Shown here piece after piece: positions 35,724 through 44,032 of a stretch of 64,000 bases of DNA. The notes beneath the pieces were generated by a model, which worked only from the letters and a program-made list of their open reading frames with translations, ran no database searches and had not been told where the DNA came from. The translations under genes were made by a program, and so were the position numbers. Every line of letters begins with the position of its first letter. The first letter of the stretch is position 1. This DNA comes from Burkholderia pyrrocinia (GTDB lineage: Bacteria > Pseudomonadota > Gammaproteobacteria > Burkholderiales > Burkholderiaceae), in the NCBI RefSeq assembly GCF_001028665.1, contig NZ_CP011505.1:434001-498000 (forward strand), read 5' to 3'.

Positions 35724-36350
35724 CGGTAAGCGAGGGGGGCAATACGGGAAAATGGCGAGCGGTCAGGCCCAGTCCGAACGCGTGGCAGCCGAAGCGAGGT
35801 GGATAATACTGCGCAACATTCCGACGGAATGTGACGAAATCTGCATCGTTCGTTGAACCTATCTGCACGGAAATCATCGCCACCTGGCGGAAAAGCGAAC
35901 GGATGACGGTATGGAATCGTGTCGCCGACGAACGGCTCGATGTTCGGGTGAAATGATTCAGAGCGATATCCGGCGCGTCACCGGCAGGGAACGCCGACGA
36001 CGCGTCGTTCGGGCGAGAACGTTTGCGGGAAGCCGCTTGTGCGAACGTCATTTGCGCGGGCCGATCCGAAGCCCGGTAAAGATTGCTCGACATATCATTA
36101 CAAAATATTACGTACGCTGCGGCATAGGGCTCCCTACAATCCTCGCAACTGACGGGCGTGCATGCCGCACCGCGGTTTCCGCTCTGCCGTGGAAGGGCTT
36201 GCAGCGACGAAGGCGGTGACCGATAACGCGCGGTCGCCCGCATTCAGCGCGCCACTGCCGGCATTGAACGCGTGTGGATCGGTGTTGACGTTGCTCGGGC
36301 CTTCGAGGGGCAAGCATCCGGACGGTACGACTTACTGACAGGAGTGCGAA
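35724..36350. other. Long divergent intergenic region
   Basis: A 627-base gap between the response regulator and a small rightward gene. Base composition falls below the window's average, with an AT-rich patch around 36085-36115 (CATATCATTACAAAATATTACG). Short open frames on both strands lack good ribosome binding sites and family features. No clear RNA gene. Confidence 0.45.
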
Positions 36351-36698
36351 ATGACGCCGTTGCAAGTCATCCGGAGCCTTGATGCGCTCACGAACGCGAT
36401 CGAAGTCGCGGTCGCCCGGGCCGACTGGAGCGAGGCCGTCCGGGCCGCGGAAACACGTTCAAGGTTCGTGATGACGCTTGCGCCCGATCAACCGGACGAG
36501 GTTCGCGCGGCGATCGGGAGAATGCAGGAGGCCGATATCCGGGTCTCCACCGTCGCACGGGAAACGTTGGTGGCGCTCATCACCGAGGGCTGGATTGCGT
36601 CGTACGAAACCGGGCTGGCGACGAAGATGTCGGCGGCGAAGCCGCTGTCGCCCGGGGCGGATGCCATGGCTTCCCGATCGCCTTCTTTTCCCGTATGA
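36351..36698 (+). CDS. Small helical protein of unknown function
   Basis: A 115-residue, mostly helical acidic protein. The N-terminal half (LDALTNAIEVAVARADWSEAVRAAETRSRFVMTL) resembles the helical N-terminus of FliT-like flagellar chaperones, including the DW-A-RS-F pattern, but no flagellar genes are nearby and the match is loose. GGAG is seven bases upstream of the ATG. A rho-independent terminator lies 215 bases downstream at 36913-36940. Confidence 0.6.
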   Translation: MTPLQVIRSLDALTNAIEVAVARADWSEAVRAAETRSRFVMTLAPDQPDEVRAAIGRMQEADIRVSTVARETLVALITEGWIASYETGLATKMSAAKPLSPGADAMASRSPSFPV

Positions 36699-36912
36699 GC
36701 TTCACTGCCCCGGCGATGCACATGCTCAATACGCGGACAGGTCTTTGGAAGTGCCTGTCACGGGTTTACGTTTCGTTGGCGGTATGCGATTTCGCAAATG
36801 CATCAGTCATGTCGATGCAACGCGGTGCTTCGTTGACGGCGACGATTTTCGATCATGGCGAGTTGCCCTGGTTCCGGCACTAACCCTCCCCGGATTGCCC
36901 GGAACCCCTCCG

Positions 36913-36940
36913 CCGGCCCCGAAACGGGCCGGTTTTTTTT
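36913..36940 (+). terminator. Rho-independent terminator
   Basis: Perfect 7-bp stem CCGGCCC/GGGCCGG (36913-36919 and 36926-36932) with a CGAAAC loop, followed by eight T (36933-36940). It terminates rightward transcription from the small gene at 36351. Confidence 0.88.
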
Positions 36941-36961
36941 AGAGGTTCAGTACGGGATAAA

Positions 36962-36992
36962 CATATGATTGAGTAGGATGCCAAATCATATG
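36962..36992. repeat. Perfect 9-bp inverted repeat upstream of deacetylase
   Basis: CATATGATT (36962-36970) and AATCATATG (36984-36992) are perfect reverse complements separated by 13 bases. The pair lies ~72 bases upstream of the deacetylase start. It could be an operator for a dimeric regulator or a remnant of a mobile-element end; it has no T tail, so it is not a terminator. Confidence 0.6.
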
Positions 36993-37063
36993 GCGAGGGC
37001 GGATGAATTGTCTGCGGTAAGCGATGGTGACTGTTTTGATATTCAAGGTAAGCAAGGCTATCT

Positions 37064-37909
37064 ATGGAATCGTACGCTCGCTCGGTGCCAGTCGTGATGT
37101 ATCACCACGTTTCACCTTCGCCCGGGGAGCTCAGCATCACCCCGGAGCACTTCGAATCGCAGATGCATTGGCTGGCGAGTAACGGATACGTCACGTTAAC
37201 GGCGGACGAATTCGCGTGCTTTCTGCACGGCGCGCCAATGCCGGAGAAGTCGATTCTGCTGACGTTCGACGACGGTTATCTGGACAACTATGTTCATGCT
37301 CATCCGTGTCTTGCGCGCTACGGTTTCAACGCGATCATGTTTCTTGTAACCGGTCGCGTCCACGACGGTCCCACCCGATCCTTTCCTGGTCGTGCCGGCA
37401 GCGCGGAACGTTCGCACGCGGAATGCGAACGCCTCGTTCTGATCGGGCAAGCCGACGATGTAACCGTACGCTGGAGTGAGATCGACGTCATGCGCGCGGC
37501 CGGCACTTTCGAATTCCACAGTCACACGCACTACCACCTGCGTTGGGATCGTTATTGCACTGATCCGGACGAAAAAATTCATCACATCCGCACGGACATC
37601 GAGACGTCAAGGCGGATTCTGACCGAAAAAATGGGCGTGGCATCAAAGCATTTGTGCTGGCCGGAAGGCTATTACGACAAGGACCATATCGACGCGGCCC
37701 GAACTGCCGGGTTCGAGTACCTCTACACGACACGCAACACTCGACGCAACGTTCCGGGTAGCGACCCGTACCGGATCCATCGCATGGCGGATAACGGCAA
37801 GAACGGAGCGTGGCTGGCGCGAGAGGTGCAGCAATACCAGCAACCGCAGTGGGGTGGGGCGTACTACTGGTTCAAGCGATTGATAAGCGCTAACAAAATG
37901 AGTGGCTGA
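37064..37909 (+). CDS. Polysaccharide deacetylase family protein
   Basis: A 281-residue NodB-homology deacetylase. It starts VPVVMYHHVSP, has the metal motif LTFDDGYLDNY (catalytic Asp-Asp pair) and the HSHTHYHLRW segment supplying the His pair, then a CWPEGYYD stretch. Members remove N-acetyl or similar groups from polysaccharide chains, as in PgaB/IcaB-type or chitooligosaccharide deacetylases. There is no signal peptide, so the substrate may be a cytosolic lipid-linked or small oligosaccharide. The gene is lower in GC and less biased in codon third position than its neighbours and is followed by an IS5 remnant, which suggests horizontal transfer. Confidence 0.87.
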   Translation: MESYARSVPVVMYHHVSPSPGELSITPEHFESQMHWLASNGYVTLTADEFACFLHGAPMPEKSILLTFDDGYLDNYVHAHPCLARYGFNAIMFLVTGRVHDGPTRSFPGRAGSAERSHAECERLVLIGQADDVTVRWSEIDVMRAAGTFEFHSHTHYHLRWDRYCTDPDEKIHHIRTDIETSRRILTEKMGVASKHLCWPEGYYDKDHIDAARTAGFEYLYTTRNTRRNVPGSDPYRIHRMADNGKNGAWLAREVQQYQQPQWGGAYYWFKRLISANKMSG

Positions 37910-38460
37910 GAGACGGTTTCATCAAGGCTGTTGGGCGAGCCGAAGGGTATTCCAGCAGATATCGCGACGATCGGTAGGGTTTGGCCCGGTTTCGGGCCAG
38001 CACAGTCCGGTCTTGAGAAGGAACGCAATCCCGGTCAACACGGCGCGAGCGGAAACAGGCAAGCGGCCCGGATTCTTCTCGCGTCGCGGTTTGGGTGATG
38101 GCGGCAACGGCTCGATCGGTGCCCGCCATTCATCGTCGATGATCGGCTTGCCCATCTTCTCGACCTCGGTTGTTCCGAGGCCTGCGGTTAACAACTCGCC
38201 ACGCAAGCCGACAGCGCCACGGGGCCTTTCTGAAACCGCTTCCAACGGTTGACGAACCACATAGGCCCCCCACACCGTTCCCGACGACCGGGCCGGCCGG
38301 CACCCGACTAAACCTATAGATAATGGCCGGCGCGCCCGCCGCGCCATACGATGGCGCTCAAGCCTCCCGACACGCATCGATGCGTGTCCGGCGGGCGGAA
38401 CAGGGGGTGCCGTCTCGCGAGGCGGCGCTAGGTGCGGAGCAGCATAAGCGAGTGCGGATC
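37910..38460. other. Intergenic region containing an IS remnant
   Basis: A 551-base stretch between the deacetylase and the second STAND regulator. Its left half (37922-38155) is a decayed IS5-family transposase fragment on the minus strand. The right half up to 38460 holds the promoter of the regulator; no TTCAG repeats or terminators seen. Confidence 0.6.
37922..38155 (-). pseudogene. IS5-family transposase N-terminal remnant
   Basis: Read on the minus strand from ATG 38155, the frame gives MGKPIIDDEWRAPIEPLPPS, then KPRREKNPGRLPVSARAVLTG and IAFLLKTGLCW, matching the N-terminus of IS5-group transposases (ID-ELW-I-PLLPP-KPRR--PGR-P---RA-LTGI-FVLKTG--W). The rest is missing: after LCW the frame degenerates (remnant CWNTLRL) and ends within ~30 codons, where an intact protein would have well over 200 more. 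No terminal inverted repeats were found. It marks a past insertion next to the low-GC deacetylase. Confidence 0.8.
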
Positions 38461-39939
38461 ATGTACACGTTCGGGCGGGTGACGGTTTCCCTTGAATGCC
38501 GTGAAGTCTGCGTCGACGGGCAGCCCCGGTATATCGGCGCCCGGGCATTCGAGATTCTCGAACTGCTGGTGAAGGCGGCCGGCAGGCTCGTGTCGAAGGA
38601 CGAGATCATGCAAGTGGTGTGGCCGAACACGATCGTGGTCGAGAACAACATCCAGGTGCACATCTCGACGCTGCGCAAGCTGTTCGGCGGCAAACACGGG
38701 TGGATACGGACCGAATCGGGTCGCGGCTATCGGCTCGCGCCGCCGGCCGACCTGGCTTATGCCGACCGCCAGCCGGACGGGGTCGAGCCGGCGCGCGGCG
38801 CCCGCACGGGCACCGCGCCGCGCAAATGTCCGCTGATCGGCCGCGAGCAGGAAGTGGCCGAGCTGCACGCGCTGCTCGAGCGCGAGGCGCTCGTCACGCT
38901 GGTCGGCCCCGGCGGCGTCGGCAAGACGCATCTCGCGCTGGAGGTCGCGACGGCCTGTTCGACGGTGCGCGGCATCGAGATGGTCCGGATCGATCTCGCC
39001 GGCTGGCAGGGCGGCGCGACGCTGGAGTCCGCGGTGCTGGACGCGCTCGACCTGCCGGGCGGCCCGGACGCGGGGCCGGCGGATGTCGTGCGCGCGATCG
39101 CCGGGCAGCGCGTCATGCTGGTGCTCGATAACGCCGAGCAGCATGTCGACGAGCTGGCGGACCTCTGCGAAGCGATCGCGGAGGCGAATGCCGGCGCGAT
39201 ACTCGTCGTGACCAGCCGCGAACCGCTGCGTGTCGCCGGCGAGCGCGTCTATCGCGTCGGGCCGCTGCCCGTGCCGCCAGCCGGCGCGGACGACGGCGAG
39301 ATCGTCGCGTGCGGCGCCGTCCGCATGTTTCTGGCCCGGGCTCGCGCGATGGGCACCGACATTCCCGCGGATGCGAAGACGCTGGACGCGATCGCGACCA
39401 TCTGCCGCCGCCTGAGCGGCCTGCCGCTCGCGCTCGAGCTCGGCGCGGCCCGCGTCGCGCTGCTCGGGATCCAGGGGCTGGCAGCCGATCTCGACACGTC
39501 CGTGCTGTCGTTGTCCGGCGGTCTGCGTACGGCCCATCCGCGCCAGCAGACCCTCAGGGCCACCATCGAATGGAGCTATCGGCTGCTCGGCGATGCGGAG
39601 CGCACCGTGCTGTGCCGCCTCGCGGTGTTTCCGGATGCGTTCCGGCTCGACGCGGCGTGCGCGCTGGCGGCCTGCGACGAACTGGGCGCCGCCCGGGTGC
39701 TCGACTGCCTGGTCAGCCTTGCATCGAAATCGCTGCTGGTCGTCCATTCGGTCGGACTCTCGAAGCGTTATTCGCTGCTCGAGGTCGTGCGCGCGTATGC
39801 GCTCGAGAAGCTGGCGGAGTCGGGCGAAGCCGGCCGCGTCCATGCCCGGTGTGCGTCGTTCGTCGGCGAGGCGCGCGCGGAGACGCCGGCGCCGGCAGCG
39901 TCCGCGCAACCGCTGCTGGCGGCAGGGTCGTGGGCATGA
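38461..39939 (+). CDS. Winged-helix/STAND ATPase regulator, short form
   Basis: A 492-residue paralogue of the regulators at 12418 and 50780. Residues 1-100 are an OmpR/PhoB-type winged helix (ARAFEILELLVKAAGRLVSKDEIMQVVWPNTIVVENNIQVHISTLRKLFG, with the SGRGYRL wing). The ATPase has Walker A GPGGVGKTHL near residue 150, Walker B MLVLDNAEQHV, sensor ILVVTSREPLRVAGERVYRV and GLPLALELGAARVALLG. It stops after the winged-helix-like segment behind the ATPase (ALEKLAESGEAGR), so it lacks the long TPR-like C-terminal region of 12418. It may sense through a partner. I chose ATG 38461 because the paralogues start in the same place. Confidence 0.85.
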   Translation: MYTFGRVTVSLECREVCVDGQPRYIGARAFEILELLVKAAGRLVSKDEIMQVVWPNTIVVENNIQVHISTLRKLFGGKHGWIRTESGRGYRLAPPADLAYADRQPDGVEPARGARTGTAPRKCPLIGREQEVAELHALLEREALVTLVGPGGVGKTHLALEVATACSTVRGIEMVRIDLAGWQGGATLESAVLDALDLPGGPDAGPADVVRAIAGQRVMLVLDNAEQHVDELADLCEAIAEANAGAILVVTSREPLRVAGERVYRVGPLPVPPAGADDGEIVACGAVRMFLARARAMGTDIPADAKTLDAIATICRRLSGLPLALELGAARVALLGIQGLAADLDTSVLSLSGGLRTAHPRQQTLRATIEWSYRLLGDAERTVLCRLAVFPDAFRLDAACALAACDELGAARVLDCLVSLASKSLLVVHSVGLSKRYSLLEVVRAYALEKLAESGEAGRVHARCASFVGEARAETPAPAASAQPLLAAGSWA

Positions 39940-40042
39940 CACACGGGGCGTGCGGGCGTTGCGCGAGGCGATTGCGCCTGCCGATGCGGCGCACGCTACG
40001 TCGCGATGTTCTGGATTGACAAAATTTTCAGGTTCTCATTTC

Positions 40043-40414
40043 ATGGCCATTGTTTGCATCATCGATGACGATGCGTCGGTCCGTAAGAGTCTCGCCAGCC
40101 TGCTGAAATCGGCTGGCCATACCGCATTGCTGTTCGCGTCGGGCGAGGAATTCCTTGCGGCCGGCCCGGTGGACGATGCGGCGTGCGTGCTGGTCGATCT
40201 GAAGATGAAGGGAATGAGCGGTCTCGATGTCCAGCGTCTGCTGGTTCAGCGCAAGGCGACGCTTCCGTTCATCTTCATGTCGGCGCACGGCGACGACGAG
40301 TCGGTCCGCCGCGCGCTTGCGCAGGGCGCGGTCGCGTTCCTGCGCAAGCCGTTTCCGTCGGACGATATGCTCAATCTGATCGATCAGGTCGCATCCGGCG
40401 CGCCGCCTGCGTGA
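40043..40414 (+). CDS. Stand-alone receiver-domain response regulator (FixJ-like)
   Basis: A 123-residue protein that is a single receiver domain. It has the acidic triad IIDDDASV, phospho-acceptor Asp in VLVDLKMKGMSG (~residue 53), the switch Ser in FMSAHGDD and the Lys in RKPFPSDDM; the sequence is closest to the receivers of FixJ/TtrR-type regulators. There is no output domain, so it may act as a phosphate sink or on a partner protein. It lies between the STAND regulator and a full FixJ-like regulator at 40521, separated by 106 bases from the latter. No histidine kinase gene is adjacent. Confidence 0.85.
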   Translation: MAIVCIIDDDASVRKSLASLLKSAGHTALLFASGEEFLAAGPVDDAACVLVDLKMKGMSGLDVQRLLVQRKATLPFIFMSAHGDDESVRRALAQGAVAFLRKPFPSDDMLNLIDQVASGAPPA

Positions 40415-40520
40415 GCGGCGGCCCGTCGACCGGCCGCGCCGCATGCGGCGACGCGGTTTCGTTCTGTCGCTTCTTAGTTTATCATTCGATAATGAAGCGG
40501 ATGCCTACACAGGGAATGCA

Positions 40521-41195
40521 ATGGCGAGCACGCCGGATATGACGTCGATCGGCAACCGGGGCGCGGGCGACTCCGCGCCGATCGTCTATGTGGTCGACGA
40601 CGACGAAACGCTGCGGCGCGTGTTGAGCTCGCTGTTGCGTTCGGCGGGATGGCGCGTCGAGACGTTCGCGTCGTCGCGGGCGTTTCTCGCGTTCGAGCGG
40701 CCCGCCGTACCGAGCTGCCTGATCCTCGACGTGCGTCTTGCCGACGAGAGCGGGCTGGCCCTTCAGGAGGAAGCGGTGCGTGCGGGCCTGAACGTGCCGA
40801 TCCTGTTCATGACGGGTTACGGCGACGTGGCCACGACGGTCAAGGCGATGAAGGGCGGCGCGCTCGACTTCCTGACGAAGCCGTTCGACGACGCAACGAT
40901 GCTCGATGCCGTCGGCCGTGCACTGGCCCGCGACGGCGAGCGCCTCGCGCGCGACCGTGCGCTGGACGCGGTGCGCGGGGCATATGCGTCGTTGACGCCG
41001 CGCGAACGCGAAGTGATGAGCCAGGTGGTCGCGGGCCTGATGAACAAGCAGATCGCAGCGAATCTCGGCCTGCAGGAAATCACGGTGAAGGTGCATCGGG
41101 CCCAGGTGATGAAGAAGATGCAGGTCCGCACGCTGCCGGATCTCGTGCGGCAAGCCGAAGCGCTGGGCGTGGGCCCGGCCGGCGCGCGCGACTGA
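40521..41195 (+). CDS. FixJ-family response regulator with LuxR-type HTH
   Basis: A 224-residue response regulator. The receiver (~20-135) has VDDDETL, phospho-acceptor Asp in LILDVRLADESG, Thr in FMTGYGD and Lys in TKPFDD. The C-terminal LuxR/FixJ HTH reads LTPREREVMSQVVAGLMNKQIAANLGLQEITVKVHRAQVMKKM. A weak AGGGA lies upstream of ATG 40521. The gene is downstream of a stand-alone receiver, and the two could share a missing kinase. The dyad TTATC-ATTC-GATAA is at 40479-40492, just upstream, and could be part of its promoter. Confidence 0.9.
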   Translation: MASTPDMTSIGNRGAGDSAPIVYVVDDDETLRRVLSSLLRSAGWRVETFASSRAFLAFERPAVPSCLILDVRLADESGLALQEEAVRAGLNVPILFMTGYGDVATTVKAMKGGALDFLTKPFDDATMLDAVGRALARDGERLARDRALDAVRGAYASLTPREREVMSQVVAGLMNKQIAANLGLQEITVKVHRAQVMKKMQVRTLPDLVRQAEALGVGPAGARD

Positions 41196-41351
41196 GCGGG
41201 CGTGCCGGATCGTTCGACGCGGCGGCGCCGGCTTCGACGTGGCGGGCCGGGCCGCGATGGCGCGAACGACGGCGTTCATGCGGACGCTTCTGCTTCAACG
41301 TGGGTTCGGCGTTGCCGGCGTCGCAGCAAAGGCCAGCGAGATGCGCATCGC

Positions 41352-42089
41352 TCATCGGGCGCCGGCGACGGCGTTTGTCGATGAAACGGCATGACCAAGC
41401 GACAGGTAGCTCCGGTGCAGTAGCGATTCGATGGTTGCCCAATCGGCGTCGGTGACGCTGCCCGCATCTTCACGGGCGTCGCGAAGCAGCATCGCTTGCG
41501 CGCGCAACTGGCCGTGTTCGCGTGTCGCGACCGCGGACACCCTGTACAGCGATGCGGCGGCGTCAGCGCACGCGCTGCCCAACGCGCCGGGCGGATAACG
41601 TCCACGCTGCCGGTGCACGATCCACCATTCCAGTTCGAGCGCGGTGGTGCGCGAGACATCGAAGTCGCGGTTCCCGGTGTTGCGGATCAGGCTGAAATAG
41701 GTGTGCAGCGCCGGCAACGCCTTTTCGTAATCGCTGCGTTCCTTGCCCTCCTTGAACGTGAATGCGGCTGATGCGCCGTAGTAGGCACCGACGTACGACC
41801 TTAGCCACGGAAGGTGGTATTGCGTGCGCAGGGTTTGCGCCAGTTCAAGAAAGAGCGCGACGTGCTGGCGATCATAGTAGGCGCGCCACATTTTCGTTTC
41901 GAGTGTCCCCGTCGCGATGGGATCGAAGCGGCTCAGGTCGCGGTGCAACGGCCAGAAGAGATCGGCGGCGGCATAGCCGATCAGAACGACAAGCAGGACC
42001 AGGATCGTCCGTCGCCGGCGTCCCGGTCCAGCTGAAAGGATCGCGCGGTGCCGCAGGTCGTGGCTGCGGGCGCGCCCGGTCGTGTCCAT
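41352..42089 (-). CDS. Membrane-anchored protein of unknown function
   Basis: A 245-residue protein with one hydrophobic segment near residues 28-45 (RRTILVLLVVLIGYAAADLFW), flanked by basic residues, consistent with a signal anchor placing the rest in the periplasm. The remainder is helical and holds several Trp and Tyr residues (YGASAAFTFKEG, ALELEWWIVHRQ). I recognise no family. It follows the DUF3303 gene by 37 bases on the same strand. Function unknown. Confidence 0.6.
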   Translation of the reverse strand: MDTTGRARSHDLRHRAILSAGPGRRRRTILVLLVVLIGYAAADLFWPLHRDLSRFDPIATGTLETKMWRAYYDRQHVALFLELAQTLRTQYHLPWLRSYVGAYYGASAAFTFKEGKERSDYEKALPALHTYFSLIRNTGNRDFDVSRTTALELEWWIVHRQRGRYPPGALGSACADAAASLYRVSAVATREHGQLRAQAMLLRDAREDAGSVTDADWATIESLLHRSYLSLGHAVSSTNAVAGAR

Positions 42090-42126
42090 GTCGAATAGCG
42101 TCGATATCGAACCTGCGTTGAACCCG

Positions 42127-42408
42127 CTATTTCATTACGCGCCCCAGCACCTCGCCCAACTCGGCGTCGTCAAGCACCGGGGCGATGTCCAGCTCCATCA
42201 GGTCGCTCCACTGATAGGCGAACTCGGTGAGTTTCTTCATATCATCTGTTTCGAGCAGATCGAACCCTGCGCTCAGATCGGCTCGCGTCCACCGGCCCAC
42301 CAACCGGACGCCGTCGGGCGGGAGCCCGCCGGTTCGCTGAAAGCGCTCGATGGCGTCGGCGCGCTGCTGGGTATCCGGTGCCCAGTGGAAGGTCATCATG
42401 AATTTCAT
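42127..42408 (-). CDS. DUF3303 family protein
   Basis: A 93-residue protein of the DUF3303 family (MKFMMTFHWAPDTQQRADAIERFQRTGGLPPDGV and GRWTRADLSAGFDLLETDD are the family's conserved stretches). The fold is that of a small ferredoxin-like alpha/beta protein, sometimes related to dimeric stress-response or ABM-type domains; the function is not established. AGGAG is eight bases upstream of ATG 42408. It is followed closely by the unknown membrane-anchored gene, with which it probably forms a unit. Confidence 0.82.
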   Translation of the reverse strand: MKFMMTFHWAPDTQQRADAIERFQRTGGLPPDGVRLVGRWTRADLSAGFDLLETDDMKKLTEFAYQWSDLMELDIAPVLDDAELGEVLGRVMK

Positions 42409-42607
42409 GGCGGTGTCTCCTGACGGTGGCTCGTCCACCTGTTTCAATTTATACGCGCGATGACGGCATACAGGTGGGTGCAATCGAGGGTGTGCACTGC
42501 AACGCAAGTCGACGCCAGGCAACGCAAAAAACGTTAGGTAAGCCTAATAGCGATATGACAATACGCGAGGCCGATCGAGCGAAGGCCGACGACGCGTCGA
42601 TGTTTCC

Positions 42608-44032
42608 TCAGAACCGGTCTTCGCGATTCGCGACGTTCGCCGGTTTCGCTGCAGGCGGCGTCCATCCGCCGCCCAGCGCGCGCACGAGATTGACCGTCGC
42701 GATGGCGAGTGCCTGGCGGCTATGAATCAGCTGGCGTTGCGCAGTCAGTGCGTCCCGGTCCGCGTCGATGACCTCGAGATAGCTGACGTAGCCGTGCCCG
42801 TAACGGCTCAGCGACAACCGCGCCGCTGCTTCGGTGGCGCGCGCCGCGCTGTCGTAGCGCACGATCCGCTCCTTCTGCGCGGCGATGTCGTTGAGTGCGT
42901 CCTGAACCTCGCGCAGCGCACCCAGCGCGGTCGCGCGATAGTTCGCGTCGGCGAGTGCCGCGCCGGCCGTCGCGGCGGCCACCGCGGCCTCGCGCTTGCC
43001 GCCGTCGAACACCGTTTCGGCCACGCTCGCGCCGAGGCCCCACAGCGAACTGTTGCGATCGAGAAACGTGCGGAGGTCGCGGCTGGCGAATCCGCCCTGG
43101 GCGGTCAGCGTCAAGGTCGGAAGCCACGCGGTGCGGGCGACGCCGATTTCGAGCGACGCCGCGTCGACACGGCGCGCCGCCGCATAGACGTCCGGCCGTT
43201 GCGCGAGCAGCGCGGACGGCAGGCCGGGCGGCACCTCCGGCACGCGCATGGCGGAGGCCGTCGGCGCGACCGTGAATGCAGTCGGCGAGACACCGGTCAG
43301 CACGGCGAGCGCGTCGACGAGGTTTTCGCGCAGCCGCCGGCTGTCCGCGAGATCGGCGCGAGCCGTATCGAGATCGGCCGCCGCGCGCAGCGCGTCGAGG
43401 TCGCTCGCCGCGCCGGCCCGCACGCGCGCGGCGATCACATCGAGTGCGGTGCGTCGCAGCTCGATCGCGCGGGCGAGCGTCGCGAGATCCTGCTCGACGA
43501 AATGGAGCGTCAGGTAGTCGCTCGCGACGTCGGTCGCGACGCGCAGGCGGACGGCCGCGCGATCCGCGTCTGCCTGCAGCACGTTCTGCCTGCCGATCTC
43601 CGCATCGCCGCGCAGGCGCCCCCACAGATCGACTTCATAGCTGGCGTTGAACGGCACCGACCAGTTGTGCATCGTGCGTTTCGGTAATGCGTTGTCGACC
43701 GTGCCGGATACGCGCGAGCGGCTGAACGACGGATCGACGCCGACGGTGGGCGCCAGCGCGGCTTCGCGCACGCCGAGCAGCGCCTGCGCCTGGTCGACGC
43801 GCGCCGCGGCGGCGCGGATGTCGTGGTTGCCGGCGAGCGCGGCATCGACGAGTGCGACGAGCGGCGGATCGCCGAACGATGCGGGCCATTCGACGAGCGA
43901 CGATGCGGATTCGCCGGGCGCATCCGCATGGCGGAACCGGTCGGATCCGACCGCGACGGGGGCGAGCGGCTGCGGCGCGATCGTGCATGCGCTCAGCAGG
44001 CCGGCGGCGAGCAGGGCGGCGATGCGGGTCAT
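42608..44032 (-). CDS. Outer-membrane efflux lipoprotein (OprM/NodT type)
   Basis: A 474-residue TolC-family channel of the NodT/OprM subgroup. The N-terminus is a lipoprotein signal (MTRIAALLAAGLLSAC, lipobox LLSAC with Cys16). The body has the duplicated helical hairpins and beta strands of the family (DHDIRAAAARVDQAQALLG, PTVGVDPSFSRSRV, ALREVQDALNDIAAQKER). It provides the outer-membrane channel of a tripartite pump. Its start overlaps the stop of the adaptor gene by four bases (ATGA), so the two are coupled. It ends the unit. Confidence 0.93.
   Translation of the reverse strand: MTRIAALLAAGLLSACTIAPQPLAPVAVGSDRFRHADAPGESASSLVEWPASFGDPPLVALVDAALAGNHDIRAAAARVDQAQALLGVREAALAPTVGVDPSFSRSRVSGTVDNALPKRTMHNWSVPFNASYEVDLWGRLRGDAEIGRQNVLQADADRAAVRLRVATDVASDYLTLHFVEQDLATLARAIELRRTALDVIAARVRAGAASDLDALRAAADLDTARADLADSRRLRENLVDALAVLTGVSPTAFTVAPTASAMRVPEVPPGLPSALLAQRPDVYAAARRVDAASLEIGVARTAWLPTLTLTAQGGFASRDLRTFLDRNSSLWGLGASVAETVFDGGKREAAVAAATAGAALADANYRATALGALREVQDALNDIAAQKERIVRYDSAARATEAAARLSLSRYGHGYVSYLEVIDADRDALTAQRQLIHSRQALAIATVNLVRALGGGWTPPAAKPANVANREDRF

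Larger units (their letters stand above)
36699..37063. other. Intergenic region with terminator and inverted repeat
   Basis: A 365-base stretch. It carries the terminator at 36913-36940 and the perfect inverted repeat at 36962-36992 upstream of the deacetylase. A 62-codon frame at 36695-36883 overlaps the previous stop (ATGA) but has no recognisable features. Lower GC than the surroundings. Confidence 0.5.

Noticed and set aside
36695..36883. A 62-codon rightward frame overlapping the stop of the small gene at 36351 (ATGA).
   Set aside because: The overlap is suggestive, but there is no ribosome binding site, no family resemblance and codon use is not gene-like.
38160..38290. A further transposase or inverted-repeat end upstream of the IS5 remnant.
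   Set aside because: No terminal inverted repeat or target duplication can be recognised; the sequence here is not clearly transposase.
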